Shown piece after piece: positions 46,043 to 57,000 of a stretch of 64,000 bases of DNA (position 1 is the first letter of the stretch; every line of letters begins with the position of its first letter). The notes beneath the pieces were generated by a model. That model worked only from the letters and a program-made list of their open reading frames with translations, searched no databases and was not told where the DNA came from. The stretch is from DATFVA01 sp963839165 (GTDB lineage: Bacteria; Bacteroidota; Ignavibacteria; Ignavibacteriales; Ignavibacteriaceae): the NCBI GenBank assembly GCA_963839165.1, contig CAWIUG010000011.1, positions 261,505-325,504 on the forward strand. The letters run 5' to 3'. The translations under genes were made by a program, and so were the position numbers.

Positions 46043-46869
46043 ACGGACGAACCTCTCCCCCTCGAGGTCCCTGGTCGCGCGGCCCCGGCGGCATCGGACT
46101 GCCGCCCCTGACCCCTGCGCCCACCGACCTCATCGTCCTCCTGGCGGTGTTGTTCGTGACCTACTCGCTCGAGTTCTTCGCCTCGACCGCGATCATTCCG
46201 GGGCTCCTCCGGCTGACGCCGCAGGTCTGGCGGGCGGGGTTTCTCTGGCAGCTCGCCACGTACCCCTTCTCGGGCTTCGGGCGGGCGCCGAGCGTCTGGA
46301 TCCTCCTCGAGCTGCTGATCCTCTACTGGTTCGGCCGCGACGTCTTCTACCAGCTCGGACGGCGCCGGTTCTGGCAGACGGTCCTGACCAGCGCGGTGGT
46401 GGCGGCGCTGGTGGCCGTGATCGTCGAGGTGCTCGCGGAGCTCGCCGCCGGCACGCCGTCGATCGCCCTGCCCTTCGAGCTCATGCAGGGCCAGCGGCTG
46501 CTGCTCACGATCACCATCGCGGCCTTCGCCACGCTCAACCGCGACGCGACGATCCTGCTCTTCTTCGTGCTGCCGATCCGGGCGCGCTGGTTCCTCTGGC
46601 TCGAGGTCCTCTTCGGCTTCATCGCCTTCCTGGGGACCAAGGACCTGGCGGGCTTCGCGGGCATCGTGACCGCGGTCGGGGTGACCTACGCCTCGCTCGT
46701 CGCCGGGGGGCCGCGGCGGATGCTCCGGGAGTGGTGGCGCCGGTTCCAGCGGCGGAGGCTCCAGGCCGAGCTCGACCGCCGGCGCCGCAAGAGCAAGCTC
46801 GAGGTCCTGGACGGCGGCCGGGGCGGCGGGCCGGCCGACGAGCCCCGGCGGGGGCCGTGGGTGAATTGA
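46039..46869 (+). CDS. Rhomboid-like membrane protein without visible catalytic dyad
   Basis: A 276-residue protein with five to six membrane segments. Layout and strings such as WRAGFLWQLATYPF, ILLELLILYWFGRD and LLLTITIAAFATLNRDAT resemble rhomboid/derlin-type folds, but no GxSG serine motif or matching His is seen, so it is more likely a rhomboid-like pseudoprotease. The C-terminal 60 residues are basic and hydrophilic. Its last codons share sequence with the 40-bp repeats that follow. Confidence 0.6.
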   Translation: MNGRTSPPRGPWSRGPGGIGLPPLTPAPTDLIVLLAVLFVTYSLEFFASTAIIPGLLRLTPQVWRAGFLWQLATYPFSGFGRAPSVWILLELLILYWFGRDVFYQLGRRRFWQTVLTSAVVAALVAVIVEVLAELAAGTPSIALPFELMQGQRLLLTITIAAFATLNRDATILLFFVLPIRARWFLWLEVLFGFIAFLGTKDLAGFAGIVTAVGVTYASLVAGGPRRMLREWWRRFQRRRLQAELDRRRRKSKLEVLDGGRGGGPADEPRRGPWVN

Positions 46870-46921
46870 CAGCGCGGAGGCAGAGCTCGGCCCGAGAGAC
46901 GCTCGTAGCCCGGGGTACCGT

Positions 46922-47138
46922 TCGCCCGGCCGAGGCAGAGCTCGGCCGCTTCATGGGCCTGAGGCGGTCGGCCAGGCCGACGAGTCCCGGCAGGGGGCCT
47001 GAGGCGGTCGGGCAGGCCGACGAGCCCCGGCGGGGGGTCTGAGGCGGTCGGCCAGGCCGACGAGCCCCCGCAGGGGGCCTGAGGCGGTCGGGGGCTGCAA
47101 TCCCGGATGAAGCGGCCGAGCTCTGTCTCGGCCGGGGT
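46922..47138. repeat. Imperfect inverted repeats of about 31 bp flanking the tandem array
   Basis: The arm beginning near 46,925 (CCGGCCGAGGCAGAGCTCGG...) is nearly the reverse complement of the arm ending near 47,138 (...CCGAGCTCTGTCTCGGCCGG). Both contain CGGCCGCTTCAT or its complement. A third short copy of GAGGCAGAGCTCGGCC occurs at 46,877. Together with the tandem repeats between them the structure resembles a large cruciform or non-autonomous element. Confidence 0.7.
46958..47095 (+). repeat. 40-bp tandem repeat, about 3.4 copies
   Basis: Units begin at 46,958, 46,998, 47,038 and, truncated, 47,078. Each starts CCTGAGGCGGTCGG (third copy TCT) and contains AGGCCGACGAGCCCC or a one-base variant. 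A partial copy of the same sequence (GGCCGACGAGCCCCGGCGGG) lies in the end of the upstream rhomboid-like gene, so the array may have grown from it. Confidence 0.9.
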
Positions 47139-47146
47139 GGGGGCGG

Positions 47147-47185
47147 CAAAAAGTGGGGGCGCCGGTCCCCTCCGACCGGCGCCCC
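47147..47185 (-). terminator. Terminator downstream of ferritin
   Basis: A perfect 12-bp stem GGGGCGCCGGTC / GACCGGCGCCCC (47,156-47,167 and 47,174-47,185) with a 6-nt loop is followed, on the minus strand, by a T-run (CACTTTTTG). It lies about 130 bases after the ferritin stop. Confidence 0.75.
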
Positions 47186-47317
47186 TCTCGGTCGAGCCCT
47201 GGGAGGGCTCTACGGAAGGAACGGACCCCTGTGAAAGGGTGAATGTATTGTAGAGCGGAAACTTTCTTACGTCAAGACGTAATATCGAGCCCGATCGACG
47301 GGCCTCGGGCCCGTGCC

Positions 47318-47830
47318 CTACGCGGCCGTCTCGGGGCCGAGGGAGGCCTGCTCGCGGGCCAGGTAGTTCTCGACGTTGAGCAGGCCGCCGGCGCCCGCGC
47401 GGCGGACGACGGCGAGGAGCGTCGACATCGTGTTGACCTCCTCGAGCTGCTCGGTGACGAACCAGTCGAGGAAGCGCAGGGCGATGTGGTTCGACTCCTC
47501 GCGGGCGACGTCCACCAGGCCGTAGATCTGCTCGGTGACGTCCTTCTCCCAATCGAGCGAGAGGCTCACGGCCTCCTCCGCCGACGAGAACTCGCCCTTC
47601 GGAGCCGGCACGTCGGGGATCTCGACGACCCCCTCGACGTCGTTGACGAAGTGGACGAACTTCAGGGCGTGCTCCCGCTCCTCGGCGGCCTGGCGGAAGA
47701 AGAAGCGGGAGAGCTCCGGCAGGTTCTCGCGGTCGAAGTAGCTGCCGATGGCGATGTACTGGTGGGACGCGCCCAGCTCGTTGCCGGTCTGGACGTTGAA
47801 GGCGGCGATCAGCTTGTCACTGGCGAGCAT
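47318..47830 (-). CDS. Ferritin (bacterial non-haem FtnA type)
   Basis: The 170-residue four-helix iron-storage protein has QYIAIGSYFDRENLPELSRFF, EEREHALKFVHFVND (ferroxidase Glu and His), and EEVNTMSTLLAVV. These are the conserved metal ligands of ferritins; no haem-binding Met of bacterioferritin stands out. AGGAGGAAATCTG directly precedes the ATG. It oxidises and stores iron in the cytosol. It is transcribed alone, between terminators. Confidence 0.92.
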   Translation of the reverse strand: MLASDKLIAAFNVQTGNELGASHQYIAIGSYFDRENLPELSRFFFRQAAEEREHALKFVHFVNDVEGVVEIPDVPAPKGEFSSAEEAVSLSLDWEKDVTEQIYGLVDVAREESNHIALRFLDWFVTEQLEEVNTMSTLLAVVRRAGAGGLLNVENYLAREQASLGPETAA

Positions 47831-47877
47831 CAGATTTCCTCCTCGATCCTCGTGGCGGACTGGTGAAACAAACAGAA

Positions 47878-47940
47878 GGCCGGCCGACCCACGAGGGAGC
47901 CGGCCGGCCCATTCTATCGACGGCGGGCGAAACGCCCGCC
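47878..47940 (-). terminator. Double hairpin terminator after groEL
   Basis: Two perfect hairpins follow the groEL stop on the minus strand: first GGCGGGCG-TTT-CGCCCGCC (47,922-47,940), then a 9-bp stem (47,878-47,886 with 47,901-47,909, 14-nt loop) followed by TTCTGTTTGTTT. The second is the more typical intrinsic terminator. Confidence 0.75.
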
Positions 47941-47959
47941 CTGCGGTCGGTCGGAAGAC

Positions 47960-49597
<1,638 letters not shown>

Positions 49598-49651
49598 TAT
49601 GAAATACCTCCTGATTGGATGATTCGGATTGGGGGATGGGTGGGCCGGACG

Positions 49652-49942
49652 TTACTTGCCGAGGACGGCGAGGATCTCTTCTTCGCGCAGGATCACGTAG
49701 TCCTGGTCGTCGATCTTGACCTCGCTGCCCGAGTACTTGCCGACGAGGATGCGGTCGCCCTTCTTGACGTCCATGGGCGAGCGCTTGCCATCCTCGTTGA
49801 GCTTGCCGGGACCGACGGCGACGACCTCGGCCTCCTGAGGCTTCTCCTTGGCGGTGTCCGGGATGATGATGCCGCCGCGGACCTGCTCCTCCTGGTCGAT
49901 ACGCTTGACCAGGACCCGATCGTGCAGTGGACGGATGTTCAC
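49652..49942 (-). CDS. groS: Co-chaperonin GroES
   Basis: The 96-residue co-chaperonin starts at GTG 49,942 (VNIRPLHDRVLVKRI), supported by AAGGAGGAG about 6 bases upstream. It has RGGIIIPDTAKEKPQEAEVVAVGPGK in the mobile-loop region and GDRILVGKYSGSEVKIDDQDYVIL (in parts). Translation could start earlier (ATG at 49,981), but the family N-terminus matches the GTG. It caps GroEL. Confidence 0.96.
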   Translation of the reverse strand: MNIRPLHDRVLVKRIDQEEQVRGGIIIPDTAKEKPQEAEVVAVGPGKLNEDGKRSPMDVKKGDRILVGKYSGSEVKIDDQDYVILREEEILAVLGK

Positions 49943-50029
49943 GGTGTGTCTCCTCCTTGAATAGAGAGGACCGAGTCGCATCCGCGACCCGGCCCTTCGT
50001 TTGTTTCGGGTCTCGCCGGAGGGAGGTTG

Positions 50030-50056
50030 TTAGCACTCACCTCGGGCGAGTGCTAA
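50030..50056 (-). promoter_or_regulatory. CIRCE element (HrcA operator)
   Basis: The perfect consensus TTAGCACTC-N9-GAGTGCTAA lies 87 bases before the groES start. It is the binding site of the HrcA repressor and predicts heat-shock control of groES-groEL. Confidence 0.97.
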
Positions 50057-50111
50057 CAGTGTAGCCAGGGTCCGGCAGCCTGTCAAGGGCGGCGCGGGAG
50101 CCGACCGCACC

Positions 50112-50531
50112 TCAGGCGAGCGGTCGGAAGCGCTCGGCGACGCGCGGATCGGGATCGAGGACCAGGCCGCCGCACTCGACCCAGGCGTGGGCGCCGAGCC
50201 GGCCGGCGCCGGGACGCCGGACGCCGATGCGCAGGGTCGCGGGCAGGCCGCGGCGCGCGAGGAGGCGCTCGAGCAGGAGCGCGCGGGCGAGACAGGGCAC
50301 CCGGTAGATGCGCAAACCCGCCGCCCGCTCCACTTGCCGGGCGAGCCGGCGGGCCGCCGCGAGCTCCGCCTCGTCCGGCGCGCGCGGCGCCCCGCCGTCC
50401 GGCCGCGCCCGGCGCGCCAGGAGGGCGCGCAGCCGGCCGAAGCCCAGGAGGCGAAGCCCCAGGTCGACCCCGAGCAGGGAGATCGCCAGCCGGGCCCGGG
50501 ACGGGCCGCGGCGCTCAGGGCCGCCGGTCAC
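50112..50531 (-). CDS. Lasso peptide leader peptidase B2 (transglutaminase-like)
   Basis: This 139-residue protein is the last gene of the lasso cluster. It is a PF13471-type cysteine protease domain: VPCLARALLLERLLARRGL (catalytic Cys), LRIGVRRPG and GRLGAHAWVECGGLVLDPDP (catalytic His, followed by the Asp). B2 proteins cut the leader from the precursor bound by B1. The start GTG at 50,531 overlaps the B1 stop by 17 bases. Its length fits a stand-alone B2 enzyme. Confidence 0.87.
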   Translation of the reverse strand: MTGGPERRGPSRARLAISLLGVDLGLRLLGFGRLRALLARRARPDGGAPRAPDEAELAAARRLARQVERAAGLRIYRVPCLARALLLERLLARRGLPATLRIGVRRPGAGRLGAHAWVECGGLVLDPDPRVAERFRPLA

Positions 50532-50846
50532 CGGGGGGCTCCGCTTCGTTCCCGGGCCCGACCTCCACGAGGCCCTCCTCGGCGAGCCGGCGCACCAGGT
50601 CCTCGAGGTCCCGGCGGAGGGTCTCCCCGTCGACCTCGTACTCGGCGACGAGGGTGGCGTGGATCCGGGCGAGGTCGAGGCCGGCCTCGAGCAGGCGCCA
50701 GACCCGGGTGCCGACCTCGTTGAGCGCGAAGTAGGTCGAGCTGCCGGGATCGAGCAGCACCGCCTCGCCCTCGAGCTCCCGCCACAGGACGCCCGGGCGC
50801 GGCCGGATCGCGCCGGAACGGGGAGCCCCGGGGGCCGGTCGGCCAT
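50515..50846 (-). pseudogene. PqqD-like RiPP recognition protein (lasso B1), one frameshift
   Basis: After ATG 50,846 (MADRPPG) the frame must shift once in the CCCCCGGGG run near 50,825-50,835. It then reads RSGAIRPRPGVLWRELEGEA, LLDPGSSTYFALNEVGTRVW and LVAEYEVDGETLRRDLEDLV, the PqqD/RRE fold that binds lasso leader peptides. The product would be about 110 residues. Its start overlaps the stop of the kinase gene (ATGA). A homopolymer miscall is the likeliest cause of the break, as both flanks are coding. Confidence 0.8.
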
Positions 50847-51740
50847 CAGGCGGCCTCCAGGCCGGAGGCGACGGCCTCGGCGAGGCCCGGCACCGGAGCG
50901 CCGAGCCAGGGGTAGGCGAGGCGCCGCACCGGCACCTGCGCGGCCACGCGCGCCGCGAGGTCGAGGTGGCGCTCGAGCAGCTCGGGCCCGAACAGCCGGG
51001 CCGCCGCCGTGTGGCGGACGAGCTCCAGCGCGGCCTCCCGCGAGGCGACCTCCTCGAGCCGCACCGCCCCGCGGCCGGCGCGCGACGCCGCCGAGGGCGC
51101 GAGCAGGAAGAGCCCGGCCAGGGGGAGACGATCGGGCGCGGCGGCGGCCGGCTGGCGATCGGCCGGGAGCTTCACCTGCGGAAAGCGGGGCAACGTCTCG
51201 GCCCTTCCGGCGTCGGCCCGGAGCGGCAGCACGTCGTCGGCCAGGTGGCGAAACGGGCTCCCGCTCGCCGCCAGGGTCGCCGCGAGGGTGGACTTGCCGC
51301 TGCCGCTCGCGCCGACGAAGGCGACCGCCCGGGGCGGCCCGGGCTCGGCGGATCCGGCGCCCAGGGCGATCGCCGAGGCGTGCAGGCAGAAGGCGCCGCC
51401 CAGGGCGAGAGCGAGGATCAGGAGCGGCCCCAGGGCGACCTCGACCAGCAGCTCCTCGGGCGCTCCCGGCGCCGCCGCCACGATCCGCGCCTCGCCGCCG
51501 TCGGCCGCCACGAAGAAGCGGCCGGCGCCCTCGATCTCGAGGCGGAAGCCGCCGGCCCCGGCGCTACAGGCGGTCGAGCGCATCCGGTTGCCGATCCACG
51601 CCGGAGCGCGGTAGAGCGGGGTCGCTGGAGTCGTCGGGCTCGAGAGGCGTCTCGGGGAAGGGCGCGGGCGGCGGGCCGGGGGCGGCGAACGCCGCCAGCT
51701 CGGCGACCGGCCGGTCGGTCGCGACCGGCCGGGCCGCCAC
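50846..51740 (-). pseudogene. HPr-kinase-like protein of lasso cluster, one frameshift
   Basis: The C-terminal, continuous part (from 51,583) has GGAFCLHASAIALG, VAFVGASGSGKSTLAATLAASG (P-loop) and FRHLADDVLPL (catalytic DD), as in HPr kinase-like proteins. The N-terminal part, YRVAARPVATDRPVAELAAF, is in another frame; a shift near 51,615-51,655 joins it to TPLYRAPAWIGNRMRS. No good start lies upstream, so GTG 51,740 is used and is uncertain. Relatives in paeninodin-type clusters phosphorylate the precursor at a C-terminal Ser; this core has none there. Confidence 0.7.
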
Positions 51741-51870
51741 GCGGTAGAGACCTCCGCGCCCCGACGGACGTGGCTCGCCGGGTGGGATCAGCCGAAGCCG
51801 GATGGGGTGGGTGTCGATCGGATGCGAGGAAGCCTCGAAGAGGGTTCGGATGTCCGGAGGTTCGTCGCCG

Positions 51871-52062
51871 TCAGAACGGCTGGGTGTTCGGCATCCCGGA
51901 GTCGCCGGCGCCGAACGTGCCGCCGAGCGTGATGTCCCGCACGTCGCCGAGGACGTCGAGCCGTGGCGGCGCGTAGGGCTTGCGCGGCCGAGGCCCGGGA
52001 TCGACACGGGTCGGGCGCCGCGGCTCGCCTTCGGCGGTGGGTCGCTTCTGGTTCGAGGGCAT
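51871..52062 (-). CDS. Lasso peptide precursor (A)
   Basis: The 63-residue protein has the lasso leader consensus YxxPxLxxxGxxxxxT exactly: Tyr30, Pro33, Leu35, Gly39 and Thr45 (KPYAPPRLDVLGDVRDIT). Cutting after Leu46, with Thr at the penultimate leader position, leaves the 17-residue core GGTFGAGDSGMPNTQPF. Gly1 could form an isopeptide bond to Asp8, an 8-residue ring with loop and tail SGMPNTQPF. GGAG-type ribosome site (GGAG, 9 bases) precedes the ATG. It lies between cyclase and kinase genes. Confidence 0.9.
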   Translation of the reverse strand: MPSNQKRPTAEGEPRRPTRVDPGPRPRKPYAPPRLDVLGDVRDITLGGTFGAGDSGMPNTQPF

Positions 52063-52081
52063 CGTTGACGTCTCCAGGTCG

Positions 52082-53977
52082 TTAGCTTACCAGTCGAATG
52101 CCGGCCGATGCCGAGGCCGAGCCCACGCCGAGCCTCCGGCGCCACATCTCGAAGCCGAAACAGTGCCAGACCGCCAGGGCCGCGGGACCGTCCACTCCGG
52201 CCAGCACCTGCGCGGGCAGCGAGCGGTCCATCCACTCCCGGCGCACCCAGCGGCTCCAGGCCGCGTCGGACGCGTCGAGGAGCCCGCGGGCCGCCTCGGT
52301 CTCGCGCTCCGCCAAGCCGCGGCGGAACAGCGGATAGAGCGTCGAACGGCGGCGGCGCAGGCGGACCGGCTCCGGCAGCAGGCCGCGCATCGCCTGGCGC
52401 GCCACCCACTTGATCGCGCCCGGCCGGTAGAGCTGGTGGGCGGGCAGGGCGAGCGCCAGCTCGATCAGCCGCCGGTCCCGGTACGGCCGCCGCACCTCGA
52501 GGCCGTCGGCGGCCGCGAAGGCCGTCTCGAGGTGGTTGCCGAGGGCGATCCGCACGTCGAGGAGCCGCGCCGCCTGCTCGGGCCGGCGGACTCCCTCCGG
52601 GCCCGCGGACTCTCCCCACGCCACCGCCCCGAGCTGCTCGAGCGCGAACGGGGTGAGCCAGGCAGGCGGAGCCTGCGGCCGGGGGCGGACCCCGAGGGCG
52701 CGGCCGAGCGTCGAGCGCAGTCCCACCCGCGGGCGGTCCGAGCGGCCCGTCAGGGCGGCCTCGCGGGCCAGGCCGCCGGCGGCCGCGAGCAGGCGGCCCT
52801 CCGCCAGCAGGTCCCGGAGCCAGTGCGCGGCGCCGAAGTAGAGCTGGTCGCCGCACTCGCCGGTCAGGATCACCCGGGCGCCGCCCGCCGCGGCCGCGCG
52901 GTAGGCGCGCTCGCGCAGCCGGCGGTACATGTCGGAGTACGGGGCCTCCGGGCTGGTGGGCCACCCGTCGGCGTCCGAGAGCGGCCAGCCGTCGTCGCCC
53001 CGGATCCAGGTCGGCCGGGCGCCCAGGGCGGCGACCGTCGGCTCCATGAACTCGCGCTCGTCCGCCTGCGGCAGCTCGTCGAAGACCCAGGAGAGGGTGT
53101 GGAGCGCTCCCGCCCCCGGGCCCAGCTCGCGGGCCGCCAGCGCCGCCACCGAGGTCGAGTCGAGGCCGCCGCTCATCAGCACCGCCGGCGCCTCGCCGGT
53201 CGAGCGCAGGCGACAGCGCACCGCCTCTGCCAGGACCTCGCGGAAGAGCTCCGCGTAGTCCTCGTCACGGCGCAAGGCGAGCTCGGCTCCCCCGCCGGGG
53301 CTCCAGTGGCGCCACAGCCGGGGCTCGCCGCCGTCGAGGTCGAGACTCAGGCCGTGGGCCGGCGGCAGCTCGCGGAGGTCGGCGAAGAAGGTCCGGCCCG
53401 GGACGCTCGGCAGCAGGGCGAAGAAACGCGCGACCGACTCCGGATCGAGCGCCGGCGAGACCGACGGCTGGGCGAGGACGGCCGCCTCCTCCGAGGCCAC
53501 GAGGACGGCGTCGGCGCCGAGCCGGTAGACCAGCCGCCGATCTCCGAGCGCGTCGCGTCCCAGGAGCACGCGGCGGCGGTCGAGATCGAGGATCGCCAGG
53601 GCGAAGGGGCCGAGGAAGCGCTCGAGGCAGGCCTCGCCCCAGCGCCGGTAGGCGGCCAGGACGAAGCCCGGCGTCGGTCGCGTCGGGAGGGGCGGCGGCT
53701 CGCCGGCCCCCGCGAGCGCCCGGGCCAGCTCGCCGCGGTTGTCCAGCCGGCCGTCGAAGACGAGGTGGATCCGCCCGGACGGGTCGGCCAGAGGCTGGCG
53801 CTCCCCCACCTCCTCCGGGGTGACCCGGAAGTGCCCGCAGCCGAGCGCGCGGCTACCGAGCAGCCGGACCTCCCGGCCGTCGGGGCCGCGGCCTGCCATC
53901 GCCGCGAGCATTCGCTCCATGTCGGGGCCGGCCACGGGGCGGCCGTCGCGGCGGAGGATGAGCGCTATGCCTGCCAT
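52082..53977 (-). CDS. Lasso macrocyclase C (asparagine-synthetase-like)
   Basis: The 631-residue protein has an N-terminal Ntn-like domain beginning MAGIALILRRDG, without the Cys2 that asparagine synthetase needs to use glutamine, and GRGPDGREV. The C-terminal synthetase domain has LMSGGLDSTSVAALAA (PPi loop), ILTGECGDQLYFG and VRRPYRDRRLIELALALP. Lasso C enzymes adenylate the Asp or Glu side chain and close the ring. It is first in the lasso gene run, 19 bases before the precursor and 79 bases after the C25 peptidase. Confidence 0.92.
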   Translation of the reverse strand: MAGIALILRRDGRPVAGPDMERMLAAMAGRGPDGREVRLLGSRALGCGHFRVTPEEVGERQPLADPSGRIHLVFDGRLDNRGELARALAGAGEPPPLPTRPTPGFVLAAYRRWGEACLERFLGPFALAILDLDRRRVLLGRDALGDRRLVYRLGADAVLVASEEAAVLAQPSVSPALDPESVARFFALLPSVPGRTFFADLRELPPAHGLSLDLDGGEPRLWRHWSPGGGAELALRRDEDYAELFREVLAEAVRCRLRSTGEAPAVLMSGGLDSTSVAALAARELGPGAGALHTLSWVFDELPQADEREFMEPTVAALGARPTWIRGDDGWPLSDADGWPTSPEAPYSDMYRRLRERAYRAAAAGGARVILTGECGDQLYFGAAHWLRDLLAEGRLLAAAGGLAREAALTGRSDRPRVGLRSTLGRALGVRPRPQAPPAWLTPFALEQLGAVAWGESAGPEGVRRPEQAARLLDVRIALGNHLETAFAAADGLEVRRPYRDRRLIELALALPAHQLYRPGAIKWVARQAMRGLLPEPVRLRRRRSTLYPLFRRGLAERETEAARGLLDASDAAWSRWVRREWMDRSLPAQVLAGVDGPAALAVWHCFGFEMWRRRLGVGSASASAGIRLVS

Positions 53978-54056
53978 CGATCGCTCTCGGTGTGGAAGGC
54001 GCCGCCGGTCGCCTGAGCGCGCCGGCGGCGTCTCCTTCCGGCCCGGTCCGGTTCCG

Positions 54057-57000
54057 TCAGTGGCTCACCGCCATCGCCGGATCGCCGAGGATCGTCCACC
54101 CGAGGATCACGTCCGAGAACTCGGCATGGTCCCGGGCCAGGTCCTGCTTGGCCTGGGTGACCGCCTCGCCCAGAGTCATCCCGGGGCGGGCGATCAGCGG
54201 TGCGAGATAGCCGTTGAGCGCGCGGGCCGAGGCGGTGTCGAGCAGGGTCGTGGCGCCGAGCACGGCCGCCGCCCCGCGATCGGGGGTGAGCACCAGCTCG
54301 TGCCCCAGGGTGTTGCGCGAGGGATCGACGTAGTAGGTGTTCCAGCAGCCCCACTGGAGGACCACGGTCGGCCGGCCCACGTTGCCCAGGGTCGCCACGT
54401 CCGACGAACGGAAGAGCCCGGAGAAGGTCCACGTGGTCAGGCCCGAGTGGCCGATGAAGGCGGTCAGGCCCACCCCGGAGCCGATCGTGTCGAGCAGGCG
54501 CTCGCGCGCCCCCGCCCCGCCGAGCGTGTCGACGTAGGCCCGCTGGACGCTCCAGCCCGCCGGCAGCGCGCCGATCATCGCCTCGCTGTCCTGGCTGAAG
54601 GGCGTGCCGGCCGCCGGATCGAGCGCGTCGGCCACGAACAGCGCGGAGTCGGTGTAGGAGCCGCTCTCGTACGCCAGGATCTTGTCGATCACGGCGTCGA
54701 GCTCGGCGCCGGTGCGCACCGGCAGCCGGCCGATCGAGAGGTCGGGCACGCGGTCGCCGTCGACGTCGGCGTAGAGCGGATCGACCGGGGCGAAGCGGAT
54801 CAGCGAGCCGGTCGGCGCGTAGATCGACGGGATGAAGCTGATCGACCCGGTGCCCAGGTAGTCGCGGTAGTCGTAGGTGTCGCCGCCCACCAGCAAGACG
54901 TACTCGGTGCCCATGTCGAAGGCGGCGTGGGAGACATAGTCGTGGATCGCCTGCGGATCGACCACCCCGTCGCTGTAGTGGTCGTAGACGTCGTCGACGT
55001 CGACCACCTTGACCGACAGCCCCTGCGATTGGCGATCCGCCACCAGCGGACCGAGGTGGTCGAGGAAGGCCGGGTGCGAGATCACCAGGTACTGCGCCTG
55101 GCCGCTGTCGATGTCGACCACCGCCGGCAGCTGGGCGATCCCGGGCTTGGCGAGGGCGCTCGCCGCCGCGACCCGGTAGGTCGCGCTCGAGCCGGTGCCG
55201 GCGAAGCGCACCGACCACGAGGCACCCGAGCCCTGGGCCTGGAGCCCGGTCAGGAGCGCCGGGCCGGAGCCGCTCACGCGGTAGACGACGGCGTCCGCCG
55301 ACGGCAGGTTCGAGACCGTGAACGAGGCGCCAGCCGAGGTGAAGGCCAGGGCCCCGCCGCGGGCGGTGAAGGCGCGCGGATAGCTCAGGCGGTAGCTGTC
55401 GAGGTCGACGATGTCGTAGGCGGCGCCGGTGTCACCGGGCAGCTCGAGGGTCAGCGTGTTGGAGCCGGGGGTGAGCACGCCCGCCGGCACCTGCGCCTCG
55501 AGGGTGGCGGCCGAGCTGCCGTCGAAGCGGGCCTCGCCGACCTGGACGCCGTTGATCCGGGCGACCACGTGGTGATCCGGCGTCGCCGGCCACTCGGTGA
55601 CGCCCCAGAGAACGACCGACAGGCTCGCCGTGCCGCTGCCGGCCTGGTAGCCGTCGGCGTCGAGGCCGAAGGACCAGCTCTTGGGGCTGGTGAAGGCCAT
55701 CATCCGGGTGTCGAGCCAGGGGTCGTCCCCGGCCGACGTCGGGCTGTACTGGCGGTTGCGCTCGACGCTCGCCACCTCGGTGTAGGAGCCCGCGACCGGC
55801 GCCGAGGCGCTGGCGGAGGCCGCGACCTCGGGGATCCGGAGGGCGGCGTGCACGTCGTCGGAGAGGGTGTAGACGTCGGTCGCCGTGTACAGGGTGTCGA
55901 CGCCGTGGCCCACGAACTCGAGGTACGAGCCGGGGCCGAGCTTGCCCTTGCCGACCAGCCGGATCGGGACCGCCTGCCCGTGGTGGCTGAGCGCCACGTG
56001 GGACGCCGGGATGGCGGAGAGGTCGATCCCGGCCGCCGCCAGGTCCTCGTAGGTCACCCGGTAGAGGCCGTCGTGGTCGACCAGGAGGCGCGCCGCCGTG
56101 GCACCCCCGGCCTTGACCGGGGCCTTGCCGGCCTTGGCCGCCAGCCGCGGGGTGTTCTCGGCCTGGATCGCCGGCCAGTCGATCGGCTTGGCCGCCGGCT
56201 TCGCGCCGTAGGACTTGCCGATCTCGAACGGGCCGTGCACCCGGGCGGTGCCGTCCGCGGCCAGGTCCTCGATCATCACCCGCTCGACGCCGGCGCCCTT
56301 GGCGTCGAAGGAGTAGCTCTGGGGCGAGGTCGAGTCGATCGCCGCCGAGGGGACCGGCTCGCGATTGAGCTTCTTCCAGCCGGCTCCGGTCTCACCGTAG
56401 AGGTTGAAGCCGGCGTTGGCGGTCTCGGTCTCGGTGGTCCAGGAGAGGTCGAGCGCCCCGCCCTGGCGGCCGGAGGCGAAGGACGCCACGGTGACCGGCG
56501 TGGTCGAGGTGTTGAGGTTGCAGGTCAGGGTGCTCTGGTCGGTGACGCCGGAGGCCAGGCGGTTGCCCAGGTCGCTCGAGCTGTTGGTCCAGTAGCTGTG
56601 GGTGGTGGAGGTGACCGTGCCCATCGTGGCGCCGGTGTAGGTGTAGTCGTAGGTCAGGGTGCCGGTCTCGCTCTGGCTGATGATGCCGGGGGTGCCGAGC
56701 GTGCTGTTCGGAACCCAGATGATCCGGTCGCCGTCCGAGGTGCAGGTGCCGGTGGTGCAGGAGATGTTCGAGACCGTGCCCTTGGTCTGGTCGAAGTCGA
56801 CCTCGTACCAGATGTAGGCGCCGGTGCCGCAGCGGTTGCGCTCCGGCTTGGAGGTGTCCGGGGTGCAGCTCCGGCTGTTAGTGAAAGCGACCGTGAAGTG
56901 GCCGGTCTGGCCGGTCCCGAGGCTCGTGGGGCTCTGCATGCAGCTCATCCCCAGGTTCGGGGTGGGCACGGTCGAGTTGATGATCGCGCAGTTGCACTTC

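Noticed and set aside
46958..47095. CRISPR array
   Set aside because: The 40-bp units are contiguous with no unique spacers, and no cas gene is near.
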